Source: Oscillospiraceae bacterium (GTDB lineage: Bacteria; Bacillota; Clostridia; Oscillospirales; Ruminococcaceae). Taken from it: a DNA stretch of 17,576 bases. Below are positions 1 to 6,948 of this stretch, in pieces (the first letter of the stretch is position 1; every line of letters starts with the position of its first letter). The stretch is from the NCBI GenBank assembly GCA_900762805.1, contig CAAFHY010000045.1:1-17576 (forward strand), given 5' to 3'. A program made the position numbers and the translations under genes. The notes beneath the pieces are model-generated. The model saw nothing but the letters and a program-made list of their open reading frames with translations. It was not told the DNA's origin and did not search any database.

Positions 1-195
1 ACGGTGCTTTATGTTTGTCAACGGTTTTTTGCGTTTTTGGCAGAATGCACAAGAAACGCGTCAGCTCTGTGCGAAAGTAAGCCGGCCGGCACAAATGTCC
101 CGCCGTGAGAAAAAGGACCGGCTGAAAGGACACGGCATCCCCACTGAAGGAAGCATTCCGGGCACTCTGCGCTGAAAAGAACGGGCGCGCCGCTG
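1..195. other. Gene-free left edge of the window
   Basis: I see no credible coding region here; the short open frames have no ribosome site and no recognisable protein. The plus strand is purine-rich toward the right. Bases 85-109 resemble bases 6989-7021: both have GCCGGCACAAA followed by CCCGCC and GTGAG. This may be a degenerate intergenic repeat. The stretch lies beyond the terminator of the htrA-like gene, so it belongs to the next locus on the left. Confidence 0.5.
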
Positions 196-232
196 AAAAA
201 GGACCCGTCCGCCATGTATGGCGGACGGGTCC
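196..232 (-). terminator. Rho-independent terminator of the htrA-like gene
   Basis: A perfect 13-bp stem (201-213 with 220-232) closes a 6-base loop. Read on the minus strand it is followed at once by five T (196-200). It starts about 35 bases past the protease stop codon, which is the usual place for an intrinsic terminator. Confidence 0.93.
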
Positions 233-266
233 CGCGCTGCCGGCCCGCTCGCGGGGCCGCGCGGCA

Positions 267-1580
267 TCAATAATTATTGGCGTCGTACCGTTCCAGCGTG
301 ATCTGAAGCGTCAGCATCTTTTCGCTGCCGTCCACCTCGCGGATGACGACCATCTCGATGGTCTGGCCGACCTCGCAGGTGTTGAGATAATCCGTGAGAT
401 CGGCGTTCGATCCGATCATGTTGCCGTCAACGCTGACAACGTAATCGCCCATCTGCACACCGCCCTTTTCGGCGGCCGAATTCTTGTTGACATTGCCGAT
501 ATACACGCCCAGCCGGCTGACGCCGTACTTGCTGGCCGTTGACGAATCGGTGATGGCGAGTACCGTCACGCCAAGCGCCGGCTTGTCGGGGTTGGAGACC
601 TCATTCTTGAGGATAGCCTCCACCGAGGCGAGCGCCTGATTGGCGGGAATGGCAAAGCCGAGACCCTCAGTCGATTCCTTGCTCGACTTGGCGTTGACGA
701 TACCGATGAGATTGCCGGCAGCGTCAAACAGGCCGCCGCCCGAATTGCCGGGGTTGACGGGCGCGCTGTGCTGCAGCAGCGTCATCTTGAGTCCCTCAAC
801 GTTGACGGTGCGGTTGAGGCCGCTGATAATGCCGTCAGTCACACTGCCGCCCAACGAGCCGAGCGGGTTGCCGACGGCCACGACCGCCTGCCCGACGACC
901 AGCTTGTCGGAATCGCCCCAAACGGCCGGGGTCAGACCGGTGGCGGCGATCTTGAGCACGGCGATGTCGTTCTCCGTGTCAGTGCCGACCAGCGAGGCGC
1001 TGTACTCGGTGCCGTCGTGCAGCGTGACGGTGTAGTGCTGCGAGCCGCTGATGACATGGTTGTTGGTAACGATATAACCGTCCTCACTGATGATGACGCC
1101 GCTGCCGGCGCCGCTGACAACGAAGTTGCGCACCCAGCTGTTATCGATACTGACGGTCTCGGTCTTGATCTCAACGACCGAATTGCTGACAGCCCCCGCG
1201 ATCTCAGCCGTGGTGTAGCTGCCGCCGTTGGCGGCCAGATTTTCATCCTGCACCGTGCGGTAGAGAACGGTCGTCTCAGAGGAGAGCTGTCCTCCCGCGC
1301 GCAGGGCGCGGACGCCGAGATAGGCGCCGCCGAGGCCGAAGCACATGCTCACCAGCAGACAGACGATGACCAGCACCGCCGCGCCGCCGCGCGTCAGAGC
1401 CGTTTTAGGCTTGCGCACCGGCTGCGGATCGGTGTAGGTGTAGCTGTAGACCGGCTGGGCCGTCTGGGGCTGCGGCGGGGCCTGATAGCCCTGATAGCCG
1501 CCCGTCTCCGGCGCCGTGCCGTTCGCTTCATTTTGCTGTTCATTCAGCTGATTATTATAGGGATCATAATCGTTCATCAT
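267..1580 (-). CDS. htrA: HtrA/DegP-like membrane-anchored serine protease with PDZ domain
   Basis: This is a trypsin-like protease of the HtrA family, which degrades or refolds damaged proteins on the outer face of the membrane. The 437 residues begin with a Gln/Pro/Tyr-rich cytoplasmic tail (about 1-60). One membrane helix follows (about 66-90), then the protease domain (about 125-325) and one PDZ domain (about 334-430). The catalytic triad is visible: His175 in TNNHV, Asp205 in ENDIAVLKI and Ser280 in NPGNSGGG. The segment before the serine reads QHSAPVNPGNSGG rather than the common QTDAAINPGNSGG; this is a variant and does not remove any catalytic residue. The AGGAGG site at 1586-1591 is 5 bases from the first ATG (1580) and 8 from the second (1577), so either could be used. 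The gene is monocistronic, with its own terminator. The family call is secure; its substrates are unknown. Confidence 0.95.
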   Translation of the reverse strand: MMNDYDPYNNQLNEQQNEANGTAPETGGYQGYQAPPQPQTAQPVYSYTYTDPQPVRKPKTALTRGGAAVLVIVCLLVSMCFGLGGAYLGVRALRAGGQLSSETTVLYRTVQDENLAANGGSYTTAEIAGAVSNSVVEIKTETVSIDNSWVRNFVVSGAGSGVIISEDGYIVTNNHVISGSQHYTVTLHDGTEYSASLVGTDTENDIAVLKIAATGLTPAVWGDSDKLVVGQAVVAVGNPLGSLGGSVTDGIISGLNRTVNVEGLKMTLLQHSAPVNPGNSGGGLFDAAGNLIGIVNAKSSKESTEGLGFAIPANQALASVEAILKNEVSNPDKPALGVTVLAITDSSTASKYGVSRLGVYIGNVNKNSAAEKGGVQMGDYVVSVDGNMIGSNADLTDYLNTCEVGQTIEMVVIREVDGSEKMLTLQITLERYDANNY

Positions 1581-1608
1581 AGTAGCCTCCTATCGGGAAC
1601 TGATTTAG

Positions 1609-1617
1609 ATTCTACCA
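1609..1617 (-). promoter_or_regulatory. Candidate extended -10 promoter of the htrA-like gene
   Basis: On the minus strand the sequence TGGTAGAAT fits an extended -10 element (TGn plus a five-of-six match to TATAAT). It would start transcription near 1602, giving a leader of about 25 bases that holds the AGGAGG site. No good -35 box lies 17 bases upstream, which is tolerated for extended -10 promoters. The call rests on motif fit and position only. Confidence 0.45.
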
Positions 1618-1660
1618 GCGAAATGTGACGAATAGATGAAATCCCGCTAAATTCTTTTCA

Positions 1661-1716
1661 AAAAATCAGGCGCCGGCTGCCAGACCCTGAAAATCAGTAT
1701 GCCCCGCAGCCGGCGC
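1661..1716 (-). terminator. Probable terminator of the 1906-5566 operon
   Basis: A perfect 11-bp inverted repeat (1670-1680 with 1706-1716, GCGCCGGCTGC) encloses a 25-base loop. On the minus strand it is followed after four bases by a run of six T (1661-1666 region). It lies about 190 bases past the last stop codon of the operon and just upstream of the htrA-like promoter, so it separates the two transcription units. The long loop lowers confidence. Confidence 0.6.
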
Positions 1717-1905
1717 GCTATGCTTTTGCCGCGGCCCTCCCGGCAGATGCTGCCGAGCGGCCCTCCCGCTTTTAATAATAATGAATGGAAAAACGCCATA
1801 TCCGGCCCGAACGTCACCCTTGGCGACGGATATCAGGCCGGTCCGTCCTTATCCCGCCTTTTGATTGTGAACACTTAAAAAGCACGATCCTCCGGCGCAG
1901 GCTCC
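1717..1905 (-). other. Structured gene-free 3' region of the operon
   Basis: No gene is seen here. An 11-base direct repeat GCGGCCCTCCC (1731-1741 and 1757-1767) flanks a small hairpin (1741-1746 with 1750-1755). Further upstream in the transcript, around 1804-1843, a CCGGCC/GGCCGG outer stem encloses a 7-bp inner stem with a 3-base loop (CGTCGCC AAG GGTGACG as read on the minus strand). A run of five T follows about 8 bases later. It could be a first, imperfect terminator or a 3' stabilising structure. Confidence 0.4.
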
Positions 1906-2823
1906 TCAATCGCCGCCGGTCTCCTCGCGGGCTTCGGGCACGGCGCTGCTCTCCGGATCGGGCAGTATTTCGACTCCGGCGATGCTCTGACCTGCCTGCT
2001 CGTACTGTGTGCGGACGGCAGCGGCCGACCGCCCCAGCCGCGGCAGCATCAGCAGCAGTCCGGCCAGCCAGGCGCCGGCCGTCAGCAGCAGCGCGTGGGC
2101 CGGCATATAAAACAGCGCGTAGCGGGCGCTGAAAAACAGCGCCGCCGCATAGCCGAGCGCCGCGCTGACGAGCGAGGTCAAGCCGACAGCCAGCCAGGCG
2201 CTGCGGCCGGGGCGGCCGTGGAGCAGCTGATAGCCGGTGTGGGCCAGAAAGGCCGCCGCCGCAAACAGCGCCGGATAGTAGCCGTGCGACACCAGCAGCA
2301 CCACCAGCAGCATGATCAGCAGCGCCAGCGCACCGGCGGCCGCGCCGAGATAAGGCTTGGCCCCCGCGACGCCCAGCTCGGTTTCCTGCCGGCGTGCGAT
2401 GCGCCGGCGGGCGCAGGTCTCATGCGCCAGACGGCGGGTACCGTCGAGCAGCACGGTGCAGTCGCAGTCCTTTTTGAGGCAGATAAAGCACTGCTCCTCC
2501 GGCAGATACCAGAATTGGCGGCAAAGCTCGGTCAGCTGCTCGCAGACTCTCTCCCACCCATCGATATCGCAGTCCTCCGACAGCCGGACGTCGATCTCCA
2601 GATAGCGGCTGCGGAGAAAAGCGGTGCCCACCGAAAAACCGCGGAATTTGCGGGCGGTCATGGCGTTCCGCAGATTGTTGAAGCCGGCCTGCACCGGGGT
2701 GCCGATGCGGACCTCACCCACCCGCCGCTGAGGATAAACGGTGACGGCGTAGCCGGAAACAATGCCGCTGTAGCAAAGCCTGCGGCCCAGTCTGGTTTCG
2801 GTCAGTCCGGTCGGTGCAATCAT
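1906..2823 (-). CDS. Unknown four-helix membrane protein with N-terminal cysteine cluster
   Basis: I do not recognise a family. The first ~155 of 305 residues form a soluble domain. Five cysteines near its end (112, 115, 120, 122, 137; pattern CFICLKKDCDC, then one more) could bind zinc or a redox metal. Four hydrophobic segments follow at about 158-179, 182-199, 208-231 and 238-260. The tail is acidic and rich in Pro/Glu. The start ATG lies 3 bases past the stop of the upstream glycosyltransferase gene, and its ribosome site (GAGGA) lies inside that gene's last codons, so the two are probably translationally coupled. It is the last gene of the operon. A role in cell-surface or polysaccharide biology is inferred only from the neighbours. 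Confidence 0.75.
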   Translation of the reverse strand: MIAPTGLTETRLGRRLCYSGIVSGYAVTVYPQRRVGEVRIGTPVQAGFNNLRNAMTARKFRGFSVGTAFLRSRYLEIDVRLSEDCDIDGWERVCEQLTELCRQFWYLPEEQCFICLKKDCDCTVLLDGTRRLAHETCARRRIARRQETELGVAGAKPYLGAAAGALALLIMLLVVLLVSHGYYPALFAAAAFLAHTGYQLLHGRPGRSAWLAVGLTSLVSAALGYAAALFFSARYALFYMPAHALLLTAGAWLAGLLLMLPRLGRSAAAVRTQYEQAGQSIAGVEILPDPESSAVPEAREETGGD

Positions 2824-2826
2824 GGA

Positions 2827-4011
2827 TCATTCCTCACTTTTATCATTGAAATGGCCGCCCGGCAGGCGGCAGTAGATATCATGGGCCGCGTCGGCCACGC
2901 TGGGGCCGGAAAAACGGGCGGCCGCAGCCGCCATCGCCGCCGGGTCAAAGCTGTCGAGCCGGTCGCAGGCGCGCCCGATGGCGGCCGCCATATCGGCCGG
3001 GTCGGCGGCGCGGCACAGCTCACCGCAGACGGGGGTGATGAATTCCTCCGGCCCGCGGCAGCGCGTGCTCACCACCGGCACACCGGCCGCCAGCGCCTCG
3101 ACAGCGGGGATGCAGAAGGTTTCAAACTCGCTGGTCACCAGCAGCAGGTCGGTCTGCCGCAGCAGCCCGGCCAGCTCCGGCTTGGTCTTGCGGCCGACAA
3201 AATCAAAGTGCCCGTCCATCCCCTTGCCGCGCACGGCGTCGATATAGCGCTGCTGCCAGAAGCCGTCGCCCGCCACGGTGCAGCGGACATCCCGGAAGCG
3301 GCCGCTCTCCAGCAGCAGCCGGACGGCGTCGGCGGCATCGTCGATGCGCTTGCCCTGCCGCAGCGCGCTGACAATTAGAAGGCGCAGCGTTCCGTCCGGC
3401 TGCCGCCTCGCGTGCGGCTGAAAGACGGCGGTATCGACCACATTGGGCAGCACGGCGCAGGGCCGGCCGGTACATTCCGACATTCCGTCGGCCACAAAGC
3501 GGCTGACGGCGCTGAAAGAGGCATACTGCGCGGCATAGGCGCCGTAGCGGCTCTCCTTTCCCTCAAAGAACCGCCTGTAATAGGAGGCGTGCTCGGTGAT
3601 CAGCACCGGCACGCCCAGCTCGCGCCCCAGCCGGCAGGCAGCCGCCCCGGCCGGAACGGTCACCATGGCGTGGATGACATCGGGCCGGCCCAGCTGCTTT
3701 TCATAGATCCGATAGGCTCGGAGCAGCGCCTTCTGATAGCGGCGCTGCTGCCAGTCAAAGCTGATAGGCGCGACGTTGAGCATCCGCAGACCGTAAGCGC
3801 AGAAGCCGTCGTGCTGCACGGTAAAGCGGCGCGGCCGGCGCAAAAAATCAACAGGAGCCTTGAGGCGCGCACGGTCGATGACCAGCATCGAAACGTCAAA
3901 GCGGCCGTCGGCAGCCAGCGCCGCAGCATATTCAAGGTGGTACTGCCCCATCAAGCGGTCCTGCCCGTTGGGGTACCACGAGGGGACGATGAGGACCTTA
4001 ATCCTGTCCAT
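2827..4011 (-). CDS. GT4-type (GT-B fold) glycosyltransferase
   Basis: This is a retaining glycosyltransferase of the group 1/GT4 type, which moves a sugar from a nucleotide-sugar donor to an acceptor, usually a lipid-linked or cell-surface glycan. From the chosen start the protein has 394 residues. The N-terminal Rossmann half begins IKVLIVPSWYPN. The C-terminal donor-binding half begins near RLLIVSALRQGKR and carries the EX7E-type motif EFETFCIPAVE, followed by LAAGVPVVSTRCRGPEEF. There is no signal peptide or membrane helix, so it acts at the inner membrane face or in the cytosol. The start at 4011 is preferred over an upstream ATG at 4074: GGGGGAAG sits just before it and the conserved N-terminus begins there. 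It overlaps the 3' end of the lipoprotein gene by 14 bases. Donor and acceptor cannot be read from sequence. Confidence 0.9.
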   Translation of the reverse strand: MDRIKVLIVPSWYPNGQDRLMGQYHLEYAAALAADGRFDVSMLVIDRARLKAPVDFLRRPRRFTVQHDGFCAYGLRMLNVAPISFDWQQRRYQKALLRAYRIYEKQLGRPDVIHAMVTVPAGAAACRLGRELGVPVLITEHASYYRRFFEGKESRYGAYAAQYASFSAVSRFVADGMSECTGRPCAVLPNVVDTAVFQPHARRQPDGTLRLLIVSALRQGKRIDDAADAVRLLLESGRFRDVRCTVAGDGFWQQRYIDAVRGKGMDGHFDFVGRKTKPELAGLLRQTDLLLVTSEFETFCIPAVEALAAGVPVVSTRCRGPEEFITPVCGELCRAADPADMAAAIGRACDRLDSFDPAAMAAAAARFSGPSVADAAHDIYCRLPGGHFNDKSEE

Positions 4012-5566
4012 TGTCTTCCCCCTGCGGCTGCTGCTGAAGGGCCGAGGCGGCTGTAAAGGGCAGCGCCGCGGCATATTTCGGTTCGATGGCCACCTCTCCG
4101 TCGCCCGTCAGAAAGCCGGTCAGCTCGCCGGATCGGAAGGCGGCCAGGCCGTTTTCGCTGAAGACCAGCGGCTCGCTGAACATGGGCGGCAGCAGCGCGC
4201 TGCCGGTGCCGTCGAGTACGCCCCATAGGCCGTTTTCACAGAAGCAGGCATAGTCGTTGATGTAAGCGGTCACCTGCTCATATTTTACGCTCTGCGTCAG
4301 CGCCCCCTCGGTGCTGATGGGCTGCCAGCCGCCGGCCGTCTCAACGAAGGAACCGTGTGCCGACATGAGCAGCGCGCCCTGATAGCGGAAGGGCACGATG
4401 ACGTTCTCGGAAAGGCCGATATAGCCGTAGCGGCTGCCCAGCTGCGCCAGCAGCGGCCCCTCTGACCCGGCTGCCAGCAGGTCGTATTTTTCGCCGATGA
4501 TGGTATAGCCGAGATCGTCCTTGACGCCGTAATAGCCGCTGGCCGCGCGGTAGATGATATAGCCCTGCCGCGCCAGCGACTGCTTGCTGTCAAAGGATTC
4601 CTTCATGAGATCGGCCCCGACCTGACAGCAGACCTTGCCGTCATACCGGATGAGATAGGCGATCTCGCTGCCGGCAAAGTCGCTGACCGAAACCAGCGCC
4701 ACGCCGTTTCTGAATTCCGACATATTGCCGAAGCCGTCGGCCTCAAAGTTGATGGAGGAGGAAAGCTGCAGCCCGAAGGCGCTGATGCCGATGGTGCCGT
4801 CGGCATTGACATAATAGCTGCCGTTGGCCTCGTCATGCACCGGCGCCAGACCGTTTCCAAAGCGTCCGGCCGACTGGAAGCGCGGCTCAAGCCCCTTGAT
4901 ATAGGCGCCCGTCGTGTCAATATAGCCCCAGGTCGGCTGCTCGGCCGAGCCGACGGCCACCGCCGCCTTGCCCTCGCTGAAGCTTCCGGCATTGATATAC
5001 TGCGGCGCGACGGCATAGCGGCCCGAACGGTCGATATAGCCCCACAGGCCGGTCGCGCTGTCGAGCACGGCGGCCAGTGAGCCGTCGTCGGTCAGATCGA
5101 CGCGCGGCAGCGAATCGACCGTGCGCGCGGTGTCGGTCGGCAGCCCGCCGCTGTAGGCCGGCAGCTTTTCGCCGTCGTCGATCAGCTTTTCGATGGTGAT
5201 GACGCCGTTTTTGATGTTATTGTAGGTCGTTTCCGGGTTGACGGTGGCCTCCAGTGAGGCGCGGATCCCGCCGATGGTCTGCGTAGCGTCGGCCCCGGAG
5301 GAGGCCAGCACATAGGCCTGCACCCCTGACGGTGTGCAGAACAGCTTGAGCGCCGCCGTTTCGTCGGCGTTGGCGGCGATAACAGCCACACCGACCAGCG
5401 CGGCCTCCTCCTCCACCGAGGAGAGCTTCCAGTCGGACGGGCAGGTAAATCTGATGCAGTAGCCGCTGAAATCGCGGGCGGACGACGGGGGCGCCGGCGG
5501 CTCATCGCAGGCAGTCAGCCCGAAAGCCAGCGCCAGAACAGCCAGCAGTGTGATAAGCTTTTTCAT
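3998..5566 (-). CDS. WG-repeat lipoprotein
   Basis: This is a secreted lipoprotein of 522 residues. The signal peptide MKKLITLLAVLALAFGLTAC ends in a lipobox (LTAC), so Cys20 should be lipidated and anchored on the outer membrane face. A short Pro/Ser linker and a domain of unknown type (about 31-150) follow. The rest is built of WG-type beta repeats, seen as LWGYIDRSGRYAVAPQY (174-190), TWGYIDTTGAY (212-222), degenerate copies with GYYGVKDDLGY (344-354) and RYGYIGLSENVIVPFRY (379-395), and LWGVLDGTGSALLPPMF (447-463). WG repeats are thought to serve protein-protein or ligand contacts. The frame is open 64 codons further upstream, but GGAGGAAAC directly before 5566 and the signal peptide fix the start. 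It is the first gene of an operon with the glycosyltransferase and four-helix protein. Its ligand is unknown. Confidence 0.9.
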   Translation of the reverse strand: MKKLITLLAVLALAFGLTACDEPPAPPSSARDFSGYCIRFTCPSDWKLSSVEEEAALVGVAVIAANADETAALKLFCTPSGVQAYVLASSGADATQTIGGIRASLEATVNPETTYNNIKNGVITIEKLIDDGEKLPAYSGGLPTDTARTVDSLPRVDLTDDGSLAAVLDSATGLWGYIDRSGRYAVAPQYINAGSFSEGKAAVAVGSAEQPTWGYIDTTGAYIKGLEPRFQSAGRFGNGLAPVHDEANGSYYVNADGTIGISAFGLQLSSSINFEADGFGNMSEFRNGVALVSVSDFAGSEIAYLIRYDGKVCCQVGADLMKESFDSKQSLARQGYIIYRAASGYYGVKDDLGYTIIGEKYDLLAAGSEGPLLAQLGSRYGYIGLSENVIVPFRYQGALLMSAHGSFVETAGGWQPISTEGALTQSVKYEQVTAYINDYACFCENGLWGVLDGTGSALLPPMFSEPLVFSENGLAAFRSGELTGFLTGDGEVAIEPKYAAALPFTAASALQQQPQGEDNGQD

Positions 5567-5653
5567 GTTTCCTCCACGCTTGGTATGGGCAGAATGAGCG
5601 GAAAACGCTCTTGGCGGGCGGCTCTGCGCCGGACCGCGCTTCTCCTGCACATT

Positions 5654-5683
5654 ATTATACAACATATCCGCGCCTGCACGCAA
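5654..5683 (-). promoter_or_regulatory. Sigma-A promoter of the lipoprotein/glycosyltransferase operon
   Basis: On the minus strand TTGCGT (5678-5683) and a perfect TATAAT (5654-5659) are spaced by 18 bases. Transcription would begin near 5647, leaving a leader of about 80 bases before the ATG at 5566. Confidence 0.75.
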
Positions 5684-5755
5684 CCGTACCTTTGCGGCGG
5701 GCGGCCGGAAGCAGGCCGCAAGGATAAGGCACCGCCCGCAGAAACGAATAGCTCT

Positions 5756-5775
5756 CAAAAACAGGAGCGGCTCCT
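5756..5775 (-). terminator. Weak terminator-like hairpin overlapping the repressor stop codon
   Basis: On the minus strand AGGAG-CCG-CTCCT (5763-5775) is followed by GTTTTTG. The stem is only 5-6 bp and overlaps the TAG stop of the repressor gene, so it may leak into the lipoprotein operon downstream. Confidence 0.45.
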
Positions 5776-6391
5776 ACAAATCGCTGACGACGCGCCGCGC
5801 CACGCCGAGAATGATGGCGCTGCCGCTTTCAAAATCCGAAACCGGCACGACGATCGGCTCATAAGCGGGATTTTCGGGCATAAGCGTGACACTGCGCCCG
5901 GAGCAGAAGTACCGCTTGAGCGTGGCGCTCTCATCTCCCACCAGACAGGCAACGATCTGATTGTTTTCGGCATAGTGCTGCTTTTTGATCAGCACCAGCG
6001 CTCCGCTGCGGATGCCGGCGCCCACCATGCTGTCGCCCTTGACGCGCAGGAAAAAATAATTCTCACTGTCGCCGATGTCGGAGAAGGCATAGCCCTCGAT
6101 GTTTTGATCGGCAATGATGGGACAGCCGGCCGCGATGGTGCCGACGATAGGGATCATCGCCGGGCTGACGGGCTGCGCGTCGGTCTCCGGCGAGGCGGCC
6201 GTCGCTCCGCCGATCAGATAGTCGGCGCTGACACCAAAGTAGCGCGCCAGCCGCGCCACGATCTGCCCCTTGGGCACAGCGCCGTTCTTCCAGCGCGTGA
6301 CCGAGGTGCTGCTGATGCCGTTTTTGCCGGCAACGGCGCTGGGGCTCTCGCCCAGACTGCGGCAGAGCGCCGCGTATCGTTGATAGAACAT
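5774..6391 (-). CDS. LexA/CI-like transcriptional repressor (XRE helix-turn-helix plus S24 peptidase)
   Basis: This is a DNA-binding repressor of the self-cleaving type. It has 205 residues from the chosen ATG. The N-terminal XRE-type helix-turn-helix spans about 4-60 (SSTSVTRWKNG is the recognition region, DYLIGG ends the domain). A linker leads to an S24 peptidase domain. The likely cleavage site is Ala88-Gly89 in TIAAGCP, the nucleophile is Ser121 in VKGDSM and the general base is Lys159 in ATLKRY. Proteins of this kind cleave themselves on RecA filaments or another signal, and so release target promoters. A TTG 12 bases upstream would also be in frame, but it overlaps the GGAGG site at 6396-6400, which serves the ATG at 6391. 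It is expressed toward the lipoprotein operon and faces a phage-type regulator across a shared operator. Autoregulation is inferred. Confidence 0.92.
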   Translation of the reverse strand: MFYQRYAALCRSLGESPSAVAGKNGISSTSVTRWKNGAVPKGQIVARLARYFGVSADYLIGGATAASPETDAQPVSPAMIPIVGTIAAGCPIIADQNIEGYAFSDIGDSENYFFLRVKGDSMVGAGIRSGALVLIKKQHYAENNQIVACLVGDESATLKRYFCSGRSVTLMPENPAYEPIVVPVSDFESGSAIILGVARRVVSDL

Positions 6392-6456
6392 GGGTCCCTC
6401 CAAAACTAAAGGGTTATTTTTGGCGAATATTTATCACCTTTTAGTGCTTTTGCATA

Positions 6457-6485
6457 TTGACAAATCACTTTACAGTTACTATAAT
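6457..6485 (+). promoter_or_regulatory. Consensus promoter for the DUF1492-like gene
   Basis: TTGACA (6457-6462) and TATAAT (6480-6485) are both perfect consensus boxes with the ideal 17-base spacing. Transcription would start near 6492, about 50 bases before the ATG at 6545. A promoter this strong normally needs a repressor, and the -10 box lies in the palindrome at 6477-6492. Confidence 0.93.
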
Positions 6486-6492
6486 CATAGTA
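6477..6492. promoter_or_regulatory. Palindromic operator covering both -10 boxes
   Basis: TACTATAATCATAGTA is a perfect 6-4-6 inverted repeat. It contains the plus-strand -10 (6480-6485) and the minus-strand -10 (6487-6492). A dimer bound here would block both promoters at once. The adjacent XRE-S24 protein is the obvious candidate binder (an inference). Two further similar half-sites, ATCACCTT (6433-6440) and ATCACTTT (6464-6471), lie to the left and could be additional contacts. Confidence 0.7.
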
Positions 6493-6515
6493 CGCGAAAT
6501 TCCCCCAAATGTCAA
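6487..6515 (-). promoter_or_regulatory. Promoter of the XRE-S24 repressor gene
   Basis: On the minus strand a perfect TTGACA (6510-6515) and TACTAT (6487-6492, four of six) are spaced by 17 bases. Transcription would start near 6480, about 90 bases before the ATG at 6391. It faces the plus-strand promoter; the two RNA polymerase footprints overlap almost fully, so only one promoter can be occupied at a time. Confidence 0.82.
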
Positions 6516-6544
6516 TAGCTATATTTTGAAAAGGAGAAATGATC

Positions 6545-6946
6545 ATGGTAACCAAACAACAGCTCCGCGAGATCCGCCTTCTCAAGCGCGAGATCGATAT
6601 CGACCGCCGCCGGCTGCGCGCCATTGAGGCCGCCAGCCGCACGCCGCAGCTTGACGGTCTGCCGCACGGCGGCCGCGGGCCGGGCGACCCGACGGGGAAT
6701 ACCGCCGCGCTGCTCTGCGACCTGCAGCGGCAGATCGAAGCCAAATGCGCCCGCTGCGTGGCGCTGCTGCTGCAGCTGCAGCAGTACATTGACGGCATTG
6801 CGGACAGTGAGCAGCGCAGCGTCTTTTATCTCAAGTATGTCAAGCAGTACAGCTGGACGCGCATCGCGCTGGAGCTGGGCTACTGCGACGAGCAGCTGCC
6901 CCGCAAGCACCATCACCGCTTCCTGCGGGAGCAGGGCATCCGGTGA
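6545..6946 (+). CDS. Phage-type regulator, DUF1492/ArpU-like sigma-region-4 protein
   Basis: This protein of 133 residues resembles the DUF1492 (PF07374) and ArpU/RinA-type regulators usually found in phages and integrated elements, where they switch on late or packaging genes. It has an N-terminal coiled coil (about 5-30), then a Gly/Pro hinge DGLPHGGRGPGDPTG (37-51) typical of the family. A second coiled coil follows (about 55-85), then a helix-turn-helix like sigma-70 region 4 (about 88-127: SEQRSVFYLKYVKQYSWTRI then LELGYCDEQLPRKH). AGGAG at 6532-6536 is 8 bases from the ATG at 6545 but only 2 from the ATG at 6539, so 6545 is the better start. It is the only plus-strand gene for about 9 kb, transcribed from a consensus promoter that the facing S24 repressor probably controls. 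Target genes are unknown. Confidence 0.82.
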   Translation: MVTKQQLREIRLLKREIDIDRRRLRAIEAASRTPQLDGLPHGGRGPGDPTGNTAALLCDLQRQIEAKCARCVALLLQLQQYIDGIADSEQRSVFYLKYVKQYSWTRIALELGYCDEQLPRKHHHRFLREQGIR

Positions 6947-6948
6947 GC

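Noticed and set aside
768..1628. 286-residue plus-strand open frame
   Set aside because: Antisense to the HtrA-like protease, which has a full catalytic triad.
2095..3378. 427-residue plus-strand open frame
   Set aside because: Antisense to the membrane protein and glycosyltransferase genes; low-complexity product, no ribosome site.
6392..6403. TTG start four codons upstream for the XRE-S24 repressor
   Set aside because: It overlaps the GGAGG ribosome site that serves the ATG at 6391.
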